48,509 nt of DNA. Source: Pseudomonadota bacterium. GTDB taxonomy: Bacteria > Desulfobacterota > Desulfovibrionia > Desulfovibrionales > Desulfovibrionaceae. The notes under the pieces are model-generated. The model was not told the DNA's origin and ran no database searches. It saw only the letters and a list, made by a program, of their open reading frames with translations. The position numbers and the translations under genes are program-made. The stretch spans positions 1 through 48,509 of the forward strand of contig JAHIUD010000107.1 of the NCBI GenBank assembly GCA_018817515.1, written 5' to 3'. Of this stretch, positions 23,470 to 32,045 are shown one piece after another (within the stretch, counting starts at the first letter, position 1; every line of letters begins with the position of its first letter).

Positions 23470-24053
23470 GCGCACCTCGATGCTTCGTTTTCAGCCAGGC
23501 ACAGGCACTCGATGGCCGCGTGCAAGAGCGCCTCGTGGCCCACTTCGGCCAGGCCGTAGAGGGTTACTGGAAGATACAGGGAAATGTCGGCCTCAGCGTT
23601 CCACAGCCGGTTGGTATCGGAAAAGGCCGAGAGGGTGATGAGTCCCAGGCCCATCTGCTTGGCCACGGCGGCGCAGGCCAGGATGTTGTCCGAGTTGCCG
23701 GAGCTGGAGATGGCCACCAGGGCGTCACCGGGGCGGGCCAGCCGGGCCAGGGGCCGGGCGTAAACTTCGGCATAGCCGAAGTCATTGGCCATGCAGGTCA
23801 TGAGCGAAGGGTCACTCAGCACCTGGGAGCGCATTTCGAGCTTGTTCATCACGTCCTGCGCCAAGTGCGAGCAGATGGCGCAGCTGCCGCCGTTGCCCAC
23901 CCACCAGACCGTGCCTTGGCGTTCGCGCGTGGCGCGCAATAGCTCGGCCAGAGCCAGGTAGCCTTGTGCCAGTTCGCTTGCCTGGCCGCCGACCTTGCAG
24001 CGCGTGGTGCTGTGCACCTCGCCCAGGGCCTTGAGCCAATCCATGGGTCCCAT
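23466..24053 (-). CDS. SIS-domain sugar isomerase, GmhA-like
   Basis: A 195-residue single SIS-domain protein like phosphoheptose isomerase GmhA, which converts sedoheptulose 7-phosphate to D-glycero-D-manno-heptose 7-phosphate. The phosphosugar loop is VGNGGSCAICSHLAQDV, with the second Ser/Thr loop at SSSGNSDN and a C-terminal EVGHEALLHAAIECL helix that carries Glu and His in the catalytic region. The start is ATG at 24053, with GGGAG upstream, or GTG one codon before; the long upstream frame is not real because it lies over the nucleotidyltransferase. It is one of several enzymes in the operon that fit an NDP-heptose route. Confidence 0.85.
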   Translation of the reverse strand: MGPMDWLKALGEVHSTTRCKVGGQASELAQGYLALAELLRATRERQGTVWWVGNGGSCAICSHLAQDVMNKLEMRSQVLSDPSLMTCMANDFGYAEVYARPLARLARPGDALVAISSSGNSDNILACAAVAKQMGLGLITLSAFSDTNRLWNAEADISLYLPVTLYGLAEVGHEALLHAAIECLCLAENEASRCA

Positions 24054-24069
24054 CACGTTTAAGTACTCC

Positions 24070-25104
24070 CTATTGCTGGGCTGGGCCGACGATACGGGCC
24101 GCGATGCACCTGAGCCCAAGGCGGTTATATTCCTTCCGCGCGGAGAAGCCAGGCGATGCCGTGTCCAGAAAGGCCACGCAGTCCTTACTGTCGGTGCGCG
24201 ATTTGTGCAATAGTCCAATAGCCCTGTCAAGGTCGCTGGAGTGAGGCAGGCGAAGCACTGCGGGCCCGGGGGGCAGTTTTGCGGCCAGCGGGTCCAGAGG
24301 AACCAGGGGCAGGCCCAAGGCCTCGGCCAAAGACTCCGCAAGTGCCAGGGCCTGCGCGCCATCTGCGGGCGCGTTGTCGACAGGCGGGCTTTCCTGGTCC
24401 TCAATAACGCCGGAAAACTCCACCTGCGCAGCGAGCAAGCTGGCCACATTGCCGATGTCGCGGTGGTAGCCGGGGTTGTGCCAGGACTGGATGCGCCCCA
24501 AGAAATATGGGATGACCTCAGTGCTGAAGTCCACCTCGTCCTTACCGAAGCTGGCCGCGTAGTCGCCCACCTCGGGTTCCACGATGTACACGGCGGCGTT
24601 GGCCAAATTCCCCGGCGGTCGTGACACCTTCTCGTGAAAGTCCCGCACAACCCCGAGTTCGTCCAGTTCCAGAATGCCGCAGTTCTGCGGGCTGTCCGTG
24701 GCGAAGGTCATCATGGTCATCGCTGCACCAGGGGCGCGCTGGCTGTGGGCGGCGATGAAGCGCTCCAGCGGGGCGTCGCAGAGATTGTCGGCATGCACCA
24801 GCATCACAGGTCCGGCCCCGCAGAAGTCCTGATTGGCCACAAGCGTGCCGCCGGTGCCCAGCAGCACGGGCTCGTGGACCATGCGCACCCGCCCGGCCCA
24901 GCGGCTCTCGGTTAGCCAGCCGCGCACCAGGTGGGGCAGGTGGTGCGTGTTTACCAGGATTTCGGACACCCCTGCGGCGTCCAGGCTTCGCAGCCAGTAT
25001 TCGAGCAAGGGGCGGCCGTTGACCGGCATGAGGCACTTGGGCAGGATTTTGGCGAGTGGGCCAAGTCTCGTTCCCAGCCCTGCGGCCAAAAGGATCGCCC
25101 TCAC
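24070..25104 (-). CDS. Sugar-1-phosphate nucleotidyltransferase with C-terminal extension
   Basis: A 344-residue protein. Residues 1-230 are a nucleotidyltransferase of the HddC/RmlA/GalU-like fold: LLAAGLGTRLGPLAKILPKCLMPV with the GxGTRL signature and catalytic Lys, VLLGTGGTL, HADNLCD and FHEKV. The last about 110 residues (after VASLLAAQVEFSG) are an alpha/beta extension without a known signature, perhaps for oligomerisation. It would transfer GMP, CMP or TMP to a sugar 1-phosphate; the sequence does not decide which. ATGA overlaps with the upstream nucleotidyl-kinase gene show coupled translation. Confidence 0.85.
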   Translation of the reverse strand: MRAILLAAGLGTRLGPLAKILPKCLMPVNGRPLLEYWLRSLDAAGVSEILVNTHHLPHLVRGWLTESRWAGRVRMVHEPVLLGTGGTLVANQDFCGAGPVMLVHADNLCDAPLERFIAAHSQRAPGAAMTMMTFATDSPQNCGILELDELGVVRDFHEKVSRPPGNLANAAVYIVEPEVGDYAASFGKDEVDFSTEVIPYFLGRIQSWHNPGYHRDIGNVASLLAAQVEFSGVIEDQESPPVDNAPADGAQALALAESLAEALGLPLVPLDPLAAKLPPGPAVLRLPHSSDLDRAIGLLHKSRTDSKDCVAFLDTASPGFSARKEYNRLGLRCIAARIVGPAQQ

Positions 25105-26615
25105 GCAAACCCTCCGCCATTCCCCAGAAGGGAAGCGGCGTGGCGCTTGACGCTGGCCTTGTCGATGGATTTCTGATTCCCCAGAATCTCCACGGCCAGG
25201 GCACCAACGATGTTGCCGATGAAGCAGATGAGCTCCGGGGAGGTGCCGAGCTTAGCGGCCAAGGCTGTCACCGAGAGAAATGCATCGCCCGCGCCGATGC
25301 GGTCAACGATCTTCTTGGCAAAGGCGGGCACCGTGATGTGCAGACCGTCCTCGCTGCGGATGGTGCTGCCGCGCTTGCCGCGCGTGACCACGAAACTGCT
25401 GCAGGTCAGCTGCGGCGCCAATGTGTCGATCATGTGCCCAACGTTGCCGCGCATGTCGCGCATTTCCAGGCGCATTTCGTGCTCGGCGATGCTCACGTAA
25501 TCTGCCCGGGCATATTTGGAGATGGTGTGGAAACCTCGGTTGCCGGAGTTGGCCTGGGCGTTGACCGCCAGGTAAGGGGCCCGCTCCTCCAGCATGCGCC
25601 GCATGCGCGGGCTGATGGCCCCGTGCCCGAAGTCCGCGACGATGACCAGGTCATAGTTCGGCAAGGCCGCAGCCACGGCGTCGCAGAACTGCGCATCGCG
25701 CTCCGCCGAAAGCCCGGTGTCCTCCATGAAGTAGATCTCAAAGATCTTGTTCTGGCTGTAACCCTCGATGTAGCGCCGCTTGCGCACCGTCGGGGAGTCT
25801 TCCTGAGTGGCGAAATGCGGGCGGATGCGTCTGTTCAGCTTGGAGACGATGAAGTCCCGGTAGCTGTCGTGCTCGCCCAACACGGAGAACAGGTCTACCT
25901 TCTCGGCGAAATTGGCCACATGGTTGGCTACGGCCACGATGCCGCCAGCGAACAAGTCGCTGGTGCGATAGCGCAGGGCCAGGATAGGGTCTTTGGACGA
26001 AACTCCGAGGGTGTCGCAGTAGCAGTATTCATCAATGATGGTGTCGCCGATGACCGCAACCTTAAGCTTGCTCATGTCGTCCAGCACCTGCTCCACCTGG
26101 CCCAGGGTGTAGCGTGAGCGGAAAAGGCTCAGGTATTCTTGTACCTCGTCGCCAAATTCGGACATGAAGCGGTTGATGCCCAACGTCGATCCGAAATCCG
26201 GGCTGCCCGTGAACTGGAATGGGATGTTCAACCTGATGCAAAGCTCTTCCGCGCCCTTGCTTTGGGCAAGATCCTCATCGTCACCCATGGAGGCATAGAC
26301 GACTGGGCGGACATGTTCCAGGGCCTGGTCCAGGTCCACTCCGAGCAACACGGCGTCCACGCAGTCCAGGTGGGCCAGGGCCTCGGCCCGGAGGGTGTCG
26401 GGAATGGGCAGGCCGTCCTTGGGGCGCAACGTGTCGGAAGAAAGGACAACAACCAGGGCATCGCCCAACTGACGGGCCTGCCGCAGATGCCGGATGTGGC
26501 CGATATGCATGGACTCGTAGCGACCATAGGTGAGAACAAGCCGTTGGCCCTTCGACCGGGAGAGCGCCACCCAGGCGTCGAGATTTTCCGTCACAAGGAT
26601 TTTTGGGGAGGTCAT
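25101..26615 (-). CDS. HldE-like bifunctional protein with reversed domain order
   Basis: A 504-residue protein with the two HldE activities in swapped order. Residues 1 to about 165 form a cytidylyltransferase-like domain (LTYGRYESMHIGHIRHL with the HIGH motif, then VVVLSSDTLRP). Residues about 180-504 are a PfkB/ribokinase-type sugar kinase (VIGDTIIDEYCY, LFAGGIVAVANHVANF, and the anion-hole/catalytic DRIGAGDAF). In classical HldE the kinase comes first. It is predicted to phosphorylate and/or nucleotidylate a heptose or related sugar. The ATG at 26615 has AAGG upstream and starts the operon; the longer frame to 26741 contains translated promoter DNA. Confidence 0.85.
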   Translation of the reverse strand: MTSPKILVTENLDAWVALSRSKGQRLVLTYGRYESMHIGHIRHLRQARQLGDALVVVLSSDTLRPKDGLPIPDTLRAEALAHLDCVDAVLLGVDLDQALEHVRPVVYASMGDDEDLAQSKGAEELCIRLNIPFQFTGSPDFGSTLGINRFMSEFGDEVQEYLSLFRSRYTLGQVEQVLDDMSKLKVAVIGDTIIDEYCYCDTLGVSSKDPILALRYRTSDLFAGGIVAVANHVANFAEKVDLFSVLGEHDSYRDFIVSKLNRRIRPHFATQEDSPTVRKRRYIEGYSQNKIFEIYFMEDTGLSAERDAQFCDAVAAALPNYDLVIVADFGHGAISPRMRRMLEERAPYLAVNAQANSGNRGFHTISKYARADYVSIAEHEMRLEMRDMRGNVGHMIDTLAPQLTCSSFVVTRGKRGSTIRSEDGLHITVPAFAKKIVDRIGAGDAFLSVTALAAKLGTSPELICFIGNIVGALAVEILGNQKSIDKASVKRHAASLLGNGGGFA

Positions 26616-26829
26616 GGCAGCCTTTCTGTCTTGATATAAGTGATATTTGTAAGTCGTGCGATGGCTTTCAAGCTGCTTTAAAGGCAGCGTATCTGTCGCA
26701 TGAGTGATGAAACCCCAGTGATGTATTGCGGTGCTGCTCATCCCGTAAGGACTTCTAGAGCCTTCCGAGACAGGCGAAGCACTATGCCTATGATACCTAG
26801 CGCGCGGGGTTGACGCAACCCAATATTCT

Positions 26830-26858
26830 ATGACACCCTTACGGATGCGTGCTATCCT
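26830..26858 (+). promoter_or_regulatory. Promoter of the GT-C-like membrane protein gene
   Basis: ATGACA (26830-26835), a 17-base spacer and TATCCT (26853-26858) fit sigma-70 with few mismatches. They lie about 40 bases before the GTG start at 26900. The 284-base gap 26616-26899 also must hold the promoter of the minus-strand operon, but no clear match was found for it. Confidence 0.5.
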
Positions 26859-26899
26859 TAAAGGCTAGGCGTAAATGAAAGTCCCACCGGAGTGAGTCT

Positions 26900-28960
26900 G
26901 TGCCGAATCTGCAGGAGGGGCTCCCCGCCCGCCATTCAGACGCCGTGCCCGAAGCCGCACCCAAGTCCCAGCCACTATTCCCCCGCATGCGGGAACTCCT
27001 GCTCCTGGCACCTCCTGCGGCCTGTTATGTCTTCATCGGCCACAGCAACCCGGAGCTGGTGGCTCAGATCCCTTTGTTCCTGGCCTTCTTCGTTGGATTC
27101 GTGATGTTTCCGGCCTTGGGCCTGGGGCAACTTCTGGTGCGCCTGCCTCTGTCCTTATCCGAACGTTTGGCCTTGGGTGCGCCCCCAGCGTTGGGCACTC
27201 TCTTTTGTTTGGGATATGCCGCAGCGGGTCTTCATCTGCCTTGGCTCGTATGGGGCCAGCCCGCTCTTGGCCTGCTCGCCTGTCTGCCCATGTGCTGGCG
27301 GAAGGGGGAGGCCCGGCCTTACCCGAGCCTGTCCTGGCAGGATCTGCTGCTTATGCTCGGTATCCTGACCATCGGGCTTGCCCTCTGCCTGCCCAAGCTT
27401 GCCCAGGTGTCCCTGCCCGATCCGGGCCTGTTGGTGGACTACTACAATGACGACGTGGGGCTAGCCGCTTACAGCTTCGCCGTCCTGCGCGCCCTGGAGC
27501 ACGGGCTGCCGGTGGTGGACCCCCTGGTGGCCGGAGTGCCGCTTGTCTACCACCTGCTTTACAACTTCTGCATGGCCGTTTGCACCATGCTTACCGGATT
27601 GCATCCGCTGGATCAGGTGCTTTTCTTTTGGCCCCCTGTGCTTTGGCTGCTCCTGTCAACAGCCGTTGTGGCCGGATGCCGGCGCTTGGCCGTCTTTTCA
27701 TCGGCGGAGACCGCCGTGGCCGCGTTGCTGCTGCTGTTCAGCGCCGGGTACGGGTTCTACGCCACCCCCAGCGTACAGCTCTTCTCCTATCTGCATTCGT
27801 TCTTCGTGGGGCTGCCCGCACTGCTCCTCTTTGCCTGCGCCCTTTACGGGCATCTCTCCAATCGAGGGGCGAAGCTGTTTGTCCTGCATGCCGCCTTCTG
27901 CTTTCTGGTCTGCGCGACCACCAAGGCCAGCCTGCTGTTGTTGTTGCCATTGAGCCTGTTGCCGGTGCTCTTGCTGCGTTTGGTCCGGCGTCAGGCCGGC
28001 ATTTCGGAACTGCTGCTGGGAGGATTGGCGGCGATGATCGCCGTGGGCTTGCGACTTAGCCTGTATGCAGACACTGGACGCGTGGCTATGCGCATGCCGA
28101 ACATCGGTAAACTGCTCATGGGCACGTTGAATAATCTGAACGAGATGTTCGTGGTGTTGGGGGCCTACGTGCTTTTGGCGCTGTTTGCCGCCGAGGCCAA
28201 CCCCGCGCTGCGGCACAAGATCGGCCGTACGCGGCAGTACCACTTGTTTTGCCTGTGCTTTGTGCTTGTGAGCGCCGTATTTCTCAAGTGGTTCAACTTC
28301 GCGGGCGGTGACTTCTATTTTTATTGGCAGGCCCGAATGCTCGTGTTCCTGGCAATGGCCCCGATTCTGACACACCTGCTGGTCTGGGGTACACCTCGGT
28401 ACGCCCCGGCTGCGGCCTTGTTGCTGGTCCTGGGCGTGGCTGCCATGGTCCAGGCCCATTTATTCTCAAGACTTTTCGCTGGGGAAGCGAACTGGAATCC
28501 CTTGACCCCGCAGACCAAGCTCTTGGACCAAGGGGAACGCGAAGGGCTGCGCTGGGCTGCGACACATTTGGACCGCAGGACCTCGTTCTTCACCAACAAG
28601 GATCATTTCCTCGGCTTGTACCTTGGCGTCTACATACCCATCGACCTCTATGACACCCTAGGTTTGAGCGGACTGCAGGGATATGCTTGGGCTCCTGCGT
28701 GGCTGCCGGATTCGGCGATGCGCATAGCCGGCAGCCGCAGGCAAAAGCTCGCCGAATTTTTCCACGCGACCACAGTCGAAGACAAAGCCCAAGCTCTGGC
28801 GGAGATCGGAGCGAAGTACTATTTCCACAGCCTCAGGAGTGAAGGGAAGGACTTCAGCGTACCGCCTTGCCTGCGCGAGGTGCACCGAACGGGCTCCCTG
28901 ATTCTCTACGAGAATACCTGCCAATCCGCTCCTCCACTGAACGGGGCGTTGAAGGAGTAA
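26900..28960 (+). CDS. Large polytopic membrane protein, GT-C-like
   Basis: A 686-residue protein with 12 or more predicted membrane helices and a C-terminal soluble part of about 180 residues. The layout and an early acidic loop (LVDYYNDDVGLAAYSFAVL, about residue 180) resemble GT-C glycosyltransferases, which use polyprenyl-phosphate sugars on the periplasmic side; the paired Asp in that loop could be catalytic. No named family was recognised. The start is GTG at 26900 with GGAG upstream. The next gene begins 3 bases after its stop. As a neighbour of a flippase and many sugar enzymes it probably decorates or polymerises the glycan (inference). Confidence 0.7.
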   Translation: MPNLQEGLPARHSDAVPEAAPKSQPLFPRMRELLLLAPPAACYVFIGHSNPELVAQIPLFLAFFVGFVMFPALGLGQLLVRLPLSLSERLALGAPPALGTLFCLGYAAAGLHLPWLVWGQPALGLLACLPMCWRKGEARPYPSLSWQDLLLMLGILTIGLALCLPKLAQVSLPDPGLLVDYYNDDVGLAAYSFAVLRALEHGLPVVDPLVAGVPLVYHLLYNFCMAVCTMLTGLHPLDQVLFFWPPVLWLLLSTAVVAGCRRLAVFSSAETAVAALLLLFSAGYGFYATPSVQLFSYLHSFFVGLPALLLFACALYGHLSNRGAKLFVLHAAFCFLVCATTKASLLLLLPLSLLPVLLLRLVRRQAGISELLLGGLAAMIAVGLRLSLYADTGRVAMRMPNIGKLLMGTLNNLNEMFVVLGAYVLLALFAAEANPALRHKIGRTRQYHLFCLCFVLVSAVFLKWFNFAGGDFYFYWQARMLVFLAMAPILTHLLVWGTPRYAPAAALLLVLGVAAMVQAHLFSRLFAGEANWNPLTPQTKLLDQGEREGLRWAATHLDRRTSFFTNKDHFLGLYLGVYIPIDLYDTLGLSGLQGYAWAPAWLPDSAMRIAGSRRQKLAEFFHATTVEDKAQALAEIGAKYYFHSLRSEGKDFSVPPCLREVHRTGSLILYENTCQSAPPLNGALKE

Positions 28961-28963
28961 ACC

Positions 28964-29554
28964 ATGAGCGACGCACAAGACCCGACTGCCGCAACCTCCT
29001 CTCCCGTGCCGCAAACTACGCCGGAGCGCCTGCAGGCGGTCCTGGACAGCCCCTGCGTGGTGCGCCTGCGCACCGGGGGAAAGCGGGTCACGGCCAGCAT
29101 CCCGGAACTGGGTATTCTGGTGAGCGCGGGAGGTGTGGAGGCCGCCCATGCCGAGGCTTTGCGCCAGCGCGAGGCCCGCATCCGTGAATTCGCGTCCGAG
29201 GGAATGCTCGACGAGCTGTCGACCGACGGTGGATACAACATTTCGAGCGAACCACAAAAGCGTCTGCTCCCGCAACTCAAAGTCTTTCTCATCAAAGCGG
29301 CTGTCGTAACGGTCTTGTTTCTGGCCGGGGTGAACATCATCAGCAACGGCTTGGGTAATGTGGGGTATGTGCTCGAGAAGAAGCTTGACGGCGTTGTCAC
29401 CTGGACACCGGAGACTGTGGAGAAGCATCGGGCCAAGGGTGCCAAGGTCGCGGAAAATCTCCGTCCCGTTATCCTGGCGGTCATGAGCGCCTTCAAGGAG
29501 GCTTCTCCCACCACAACCTCAACGGCTGTCGACAACAGTACGGCGAAACCTTAG
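28964..29554 (+). CDS. Hypothetical protein with one membrane helix
   Basis: A 196-residue protein that I do not recognise. The first about 100 residues are polar and Ala/Gly-rich. One hydrophobic helix lies at about residues 110-130 (FLIKAAVVTVLFLAGVNIISNGL). The tail is charged and ends in a Thr/Ser-rich stretch. No signal peptide is present, so the N-terminal part is likely cytoplasmic. It follows the GT-C-like gene by 3 bases and is surely co-transcribed with it; it could be a small partner subunit. A 9-bp hairpin follows the stop. Confidence 0.7.
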   Translation: MSDAQDPTAATSSPVPQTTPERLQAVLDSPCVVRLRTGGKRVTASIPELGILVSAGGVEAAHAEALRQREARIREFASEGMLDELSTDGGYNISSEPQKRLLPQLKVFLIKAAVVTVLFLAGVNIISNGLGNVGYVLEKKLDGVVTWTPETVEKHRAKGAKVAENLRPVILAVMSAFKEASPTTTSTAVDNSTAKP

Positions 29555-29943
29555 CTCCCTCCCGAACGGACGCCCGTAGCCCCTGCCAGGTGGCGAAACC
29601 CTCTATGTTTTGGGGGGCCGCGGGGGAAGCACCCCGTGGCTGTCTTTGACACGGCCTGACCGTTGGCCAGAAACGTTCCCGCATCGGGACGCTGGTTTTG
29701 GCCTCTTCCTGTTTGTATCCCTGCTCTGCGTTTGCGACACCGGCGAAGGAGACCACAGGCATGCTGAGGAACAGGCTCACGGAAGGTTATGCCGCCAGGC
29801 AGCTCAGCGCCAACACCTACTGGTAGCAGGCCCGGCGGGGTTGGGCCGTTCAAGTCCTGTCCCTGGCGCCAAGCAGAATGAAAAGGCCTTGCTCTCGATC
29901 CCGGCCACTTATTCTTGTCTCCAGGCTCCCTGCCCAGCCAGTC
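29555..29943. other. Gene-poor gap, possible remnant of a secreted protein
   Basis: About 390 bases with no convincing gene. On the minus strand a frame from GTG 29780 begins with MSLFLSMPVVSFAGVANA, which resembles the hydrophobic core and Ala-x-Ala cleavage site of a signal peptide. A stop codon lies just upstream and the rest is unlike any protein family I know. It may be a decayed gene or chance. Confidence 0.35.
29617..29640 (+). terminator. Possible terminator hairpin after the GT-C operon
   Basis: GCCGCGGGG pairs with CCCCGTGGC around a six-base loop, 63 bases after the stop of the preceding gene. Only a short CTTT follows rather than a clear T tract, so terminator activity is uncertain. 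Confidence 0.4.
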
Positions 29944-30897
29944 CTACAGCATCTTCCTGTACTTCATCAGCAGGATCAGTCCTGCCGCCAGCACGGCGGA
30001 GACCGCGCCCACCAGGGCAAAGGCTCCGGGGTGCCCCTGCATGGGCAGCGGAATGTTCATGCCGTACATGCTCGTGATGAGCGTGGGCACCATGAGGATG
30101 ACCGTGAACGAGGTCAACAGCTTCATGATCTGGTTGACGCTGTTGGAGATGATGGACGAGTAGACGTTGGTGATGGAGTTCAGGACTTCCGTAAAAATTT
30201 TCGCCATGTAGATGCCCTGGCGCGTCTCCGTGAGGGCGTCGTCCAGCATGTCCGCCTCGTCCTCGGTGAAGGCCAGCCGCGTCTGGACGCCGATGGAGAG
30301 TCCCTTGCGGTTGATGCGGTCCAGGATGAGGTCATTGGTCTTGAGCGCCGCGTGGAAATACGTGACGGACTTCTGCAGGTTCAAGAGGACCTTCAGGTCG
30401 TCGTTGCTGAGCGACTGCGCCAGCTCGTGCTCGACCTCACGGATCTTTGTCGAGATGTCCTTCAGATAGTTCAGAAACAGTATGGCCACGTTGCGGCTGA
30501 TGTTGCAGATGCAGCGCTCGCTGCGGAAGCCCTCGGCCCTGATTCTGCTGTTCTGCAAGAGCCGGATCAGGGATTCGTCTTTGAGCTTGCACACGGTGAC
30601 GATGTTCGATCCCGCCAGCAGGATGCCCAGCGGCACGGTGGAGTAGCGGTCCTGGCCCGCGCCGTTCTCCATGTGCGGGGTGCGGATGACCAGGAGCGTG
30701 GTGCCCTCCTCCTGCTCGATGCGCGGCCGCTCGTGCAGGTCCAGGGCCTCGTGGATGAGCTGCTCGTCCACCCCGCTTAAGCTTGAGGCCCGGCTGATGT
30801 CCGCCGGCGCGGGCTCGATGAGCTCAATCCAGCAGCCCTCGCAGGAGGTGCGCCGGGTATCGGAGACAAGGCCGTCCGGTCCGTATATGGTGATCAT
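29944..30897 (-). CDS. corA: CorA-family divalent metal ion channel
   Basis: A 317-residue CorA-type channel. The large N-terminal cytoplasmic funnel domain is followed by two membrane helices at the C-terminus (MKLLTSFTVILMVPTLITSMYGMN, then ALVGAVSAVLAAGLILLMKYRK). The signature YGMN closes the first helix. It probably moves Mg2+ or another divalent metal ion across the inner membrane. The ATG at 30897 is chosen for GGGAGA directly upstream and a family-like N-terminus; the frame continues to 31197 without support. The gene is divergent from the PhoB-like regulator, and an array resembling a Pho box lies between them. Confidence 0.9.
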   Translation of the reverse strand: MITIYGPDGLVSDTRRTSCEGCWIELIEPAPADISRASSLSGVDEQLIHEALDLHERPRIEQEEGTTLLVIRTPHMENGAGQDRYSTVPLGILLAGSNIVTVCKLKDESLIRLLQNSRIRAEGFRSERCICNISRNVAILFLNYLKDISTKIREVEHELAQSLSNDDLKVLLNLQKSVTYFHAALKTNDLILDRINRKGLSIGVQTRLAFTEDEADMLDDALTETRQGIYMAKIFTEVLNSITNVYSSIISNSVNQIMKLLTSFTVILMVPTLITSMYGMNIPLPMQGHPGAFALVGAVSAVLAAGLILLMKYRKML

Positions 30898-31046
30898 CTC
30901 TCCCCCGTCGGTGCGCAATGTGTGTTTCCCCTGGCCAACCTGTGCGCCTGTGACGCGCGGTTGCATAAAGGCCAGGCCGGACATTGCCACAGCCGTCCCG
31001 GTAAGTCGCGCCCTGGGCGGCATCCGCCTTGGAATGTCGCATAAGC

Positions 31047-31074
31047 TTTGCGCCAGCGTCACGCCGGGGTAACA
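31047..31074. promoter_or_regulatory. Pho-box-like array between corA and the PhoB-type gene
   Basis: On the minus strand TGTTAC (31074-31069) and CGTGAC (31063-31058) repeat at an 11-bp period, followed by a weaker CGCAAA. Exactly 19 bases after CGTGAC lies GACATTCC (31038-31031), matching the spacing and element seen at 42703 and 45264. The array is nearly symmetrical (GTCAC, GTAAC on the plus strand), so it could also serve the regulator gene, which has TAGGGT at 31095 as a possible -10. Confidence 0.5.
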
Positions 31075-31161
31075 ATGGGCGGGCTTGCCGGGGCTAGGGT
31101 GCGCACTGTCGACTGGAAGAACTGGCATGGCCGGTTCATGTCGGCAGGGAGAACGGCCCGG

Positions 31162-31848
31162 ATGGAACAGCGACGGATCATGGTGGTCGAAGATCACGCG
31201 GAGACCTGCGAACTTTTGCGCTACAACCTCACTGTTGCGGGCTTCGAGGTGCGCACGGCGTTAGACGGCCAGCAGGGCCTGAACATCATGACCCGGTGGC
31301 GGCCCGACCTGGTGCTGCTGGACCTGATGCTGCCGGAGATCGACGGCTTTGAGGTCTGCCGCAGGCTCAAGCAGATCACCTCGCTCAGCGCCGTGCCGGT
31401 GATCTTCCTCACGGCGCGCACCGACGAGGTGGACCGCGTGGTGGGCCTGGAGCTCGGGGCCGAGGATTACGTGCTCAAGCCCTTCAGCACCCGCGAGCTG
31501 CTCCTGCGCATCAAGATCGTGCTGCGCCGCACCAGCACGGAAGCGGGTGACGCCGAGGAACTGTTCGAGCGCGATGGGCTGTTGGTGAACTTTGCGGCCC
31601 ACGAGATGAACGTGGACGGAGACGCGCGCGTGCTCACGGCCACGGAGCAGAAGCTGTTCAAGGCCATCGTGCAGAGCCGGGGTCGGGTGCTCTCCCGCGA
31701 CCGCCTGCTCGACACGGTCTGGAACACGGATTTCGAGGGCACCTCGCGCACGGTGGACACGCACATGCGCCGCCTGCGCGCCAAGCTGGGACCCTATGCC
31801 GACTGGATCGAAACAGTGCGCGGCGTGGGGTACCGGTTCAAGGCCTGA
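31162..31848 (+). CDS. phoB: PhoB-type OmpR-family response regulator
   Basis: A 228-residue two-domain regulator. The receiver has the acidic pocket VVEDH (residues 8-12), phospho-acceptor Asp54 (LLDLMLPEIDGF), Thr84 (FLTART) and Lys106 (YVLKPF). The C-terminal domain (about 130-228) is an OmpR/PhoB winged helix: LTATEQKLFKAIVQSRGRVLSRDRLLDTVW then RTVDTHMRRLRAKL and VRGVGYRF. It could be PhoB; the call to phosphate control rests on the neighbouring Pho-box-like arrays and lipid-remodelling gene, and no PhoR kinase is adjacent. The ATG at 31162 has GGGAGA nine bases upstream; ATG 31138 is the alternative. Confidence 0.82.
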   Translation: MEQRRIMVVEDHAETCELLRYNLTVAGFEVRTALDGQQGLNIMTRWRPDLVLLDLMLPEIDGFEVCRRLKQITSLSAVPVIFLTARTDEVDRVVGLELGAEDYVLKPFSTRELLLRIKIVLRRTSTEAGDAEELFERDGLLVNFAAHEMNVDGDARVLTATEQKLFKAIVQSRGRVLSRDRLLDTVWNTDFEGTSRTVDTHMRRLRAKLGPYADWIETVRGVGYRFKA

Positions 31849-31940
31849 ACACCGCGCTGCTTCCCCTTTCCCACTCCCCCTGTCTTCTCCCTCCCACTCC
31901 GGCCTCCAGCCTCACTTCCCCGCGTTCACTCGGCGCGATT

Positions 31941-31968
31941 TGTTCCATTGCCGTCACCTGCCGGAAAC
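31941..31968 (+). promoter_or_regulatory. Weak Pho-box-like array upstream of the DksA-type gene
   Basis: TGTTCC (31941-31946), CGTCAC (31952-31957) and GGAAAC (31963-31968) repeat at an 11-bp period. TGCTAGACA about 20 bases further could be an extended -10. The match is weaker than at the other sites. Confidence 0.35.
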
Positions 31969-32045
31969 CTGCCCGCGCGCGCTTGATGCTAGACATTGTC
32001 TGCACACCGGTATTCCCGGCATAACCGCCACCCACGGAGGAGACC

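Noticed and set aside
23466-24650. 394-codon form of the SIS-domain gene
   Set aside because: The first about 200 codons overlap the nucleotidyltransferase gene in another frame and look like its shadow; the SIS domain starts at 24053.
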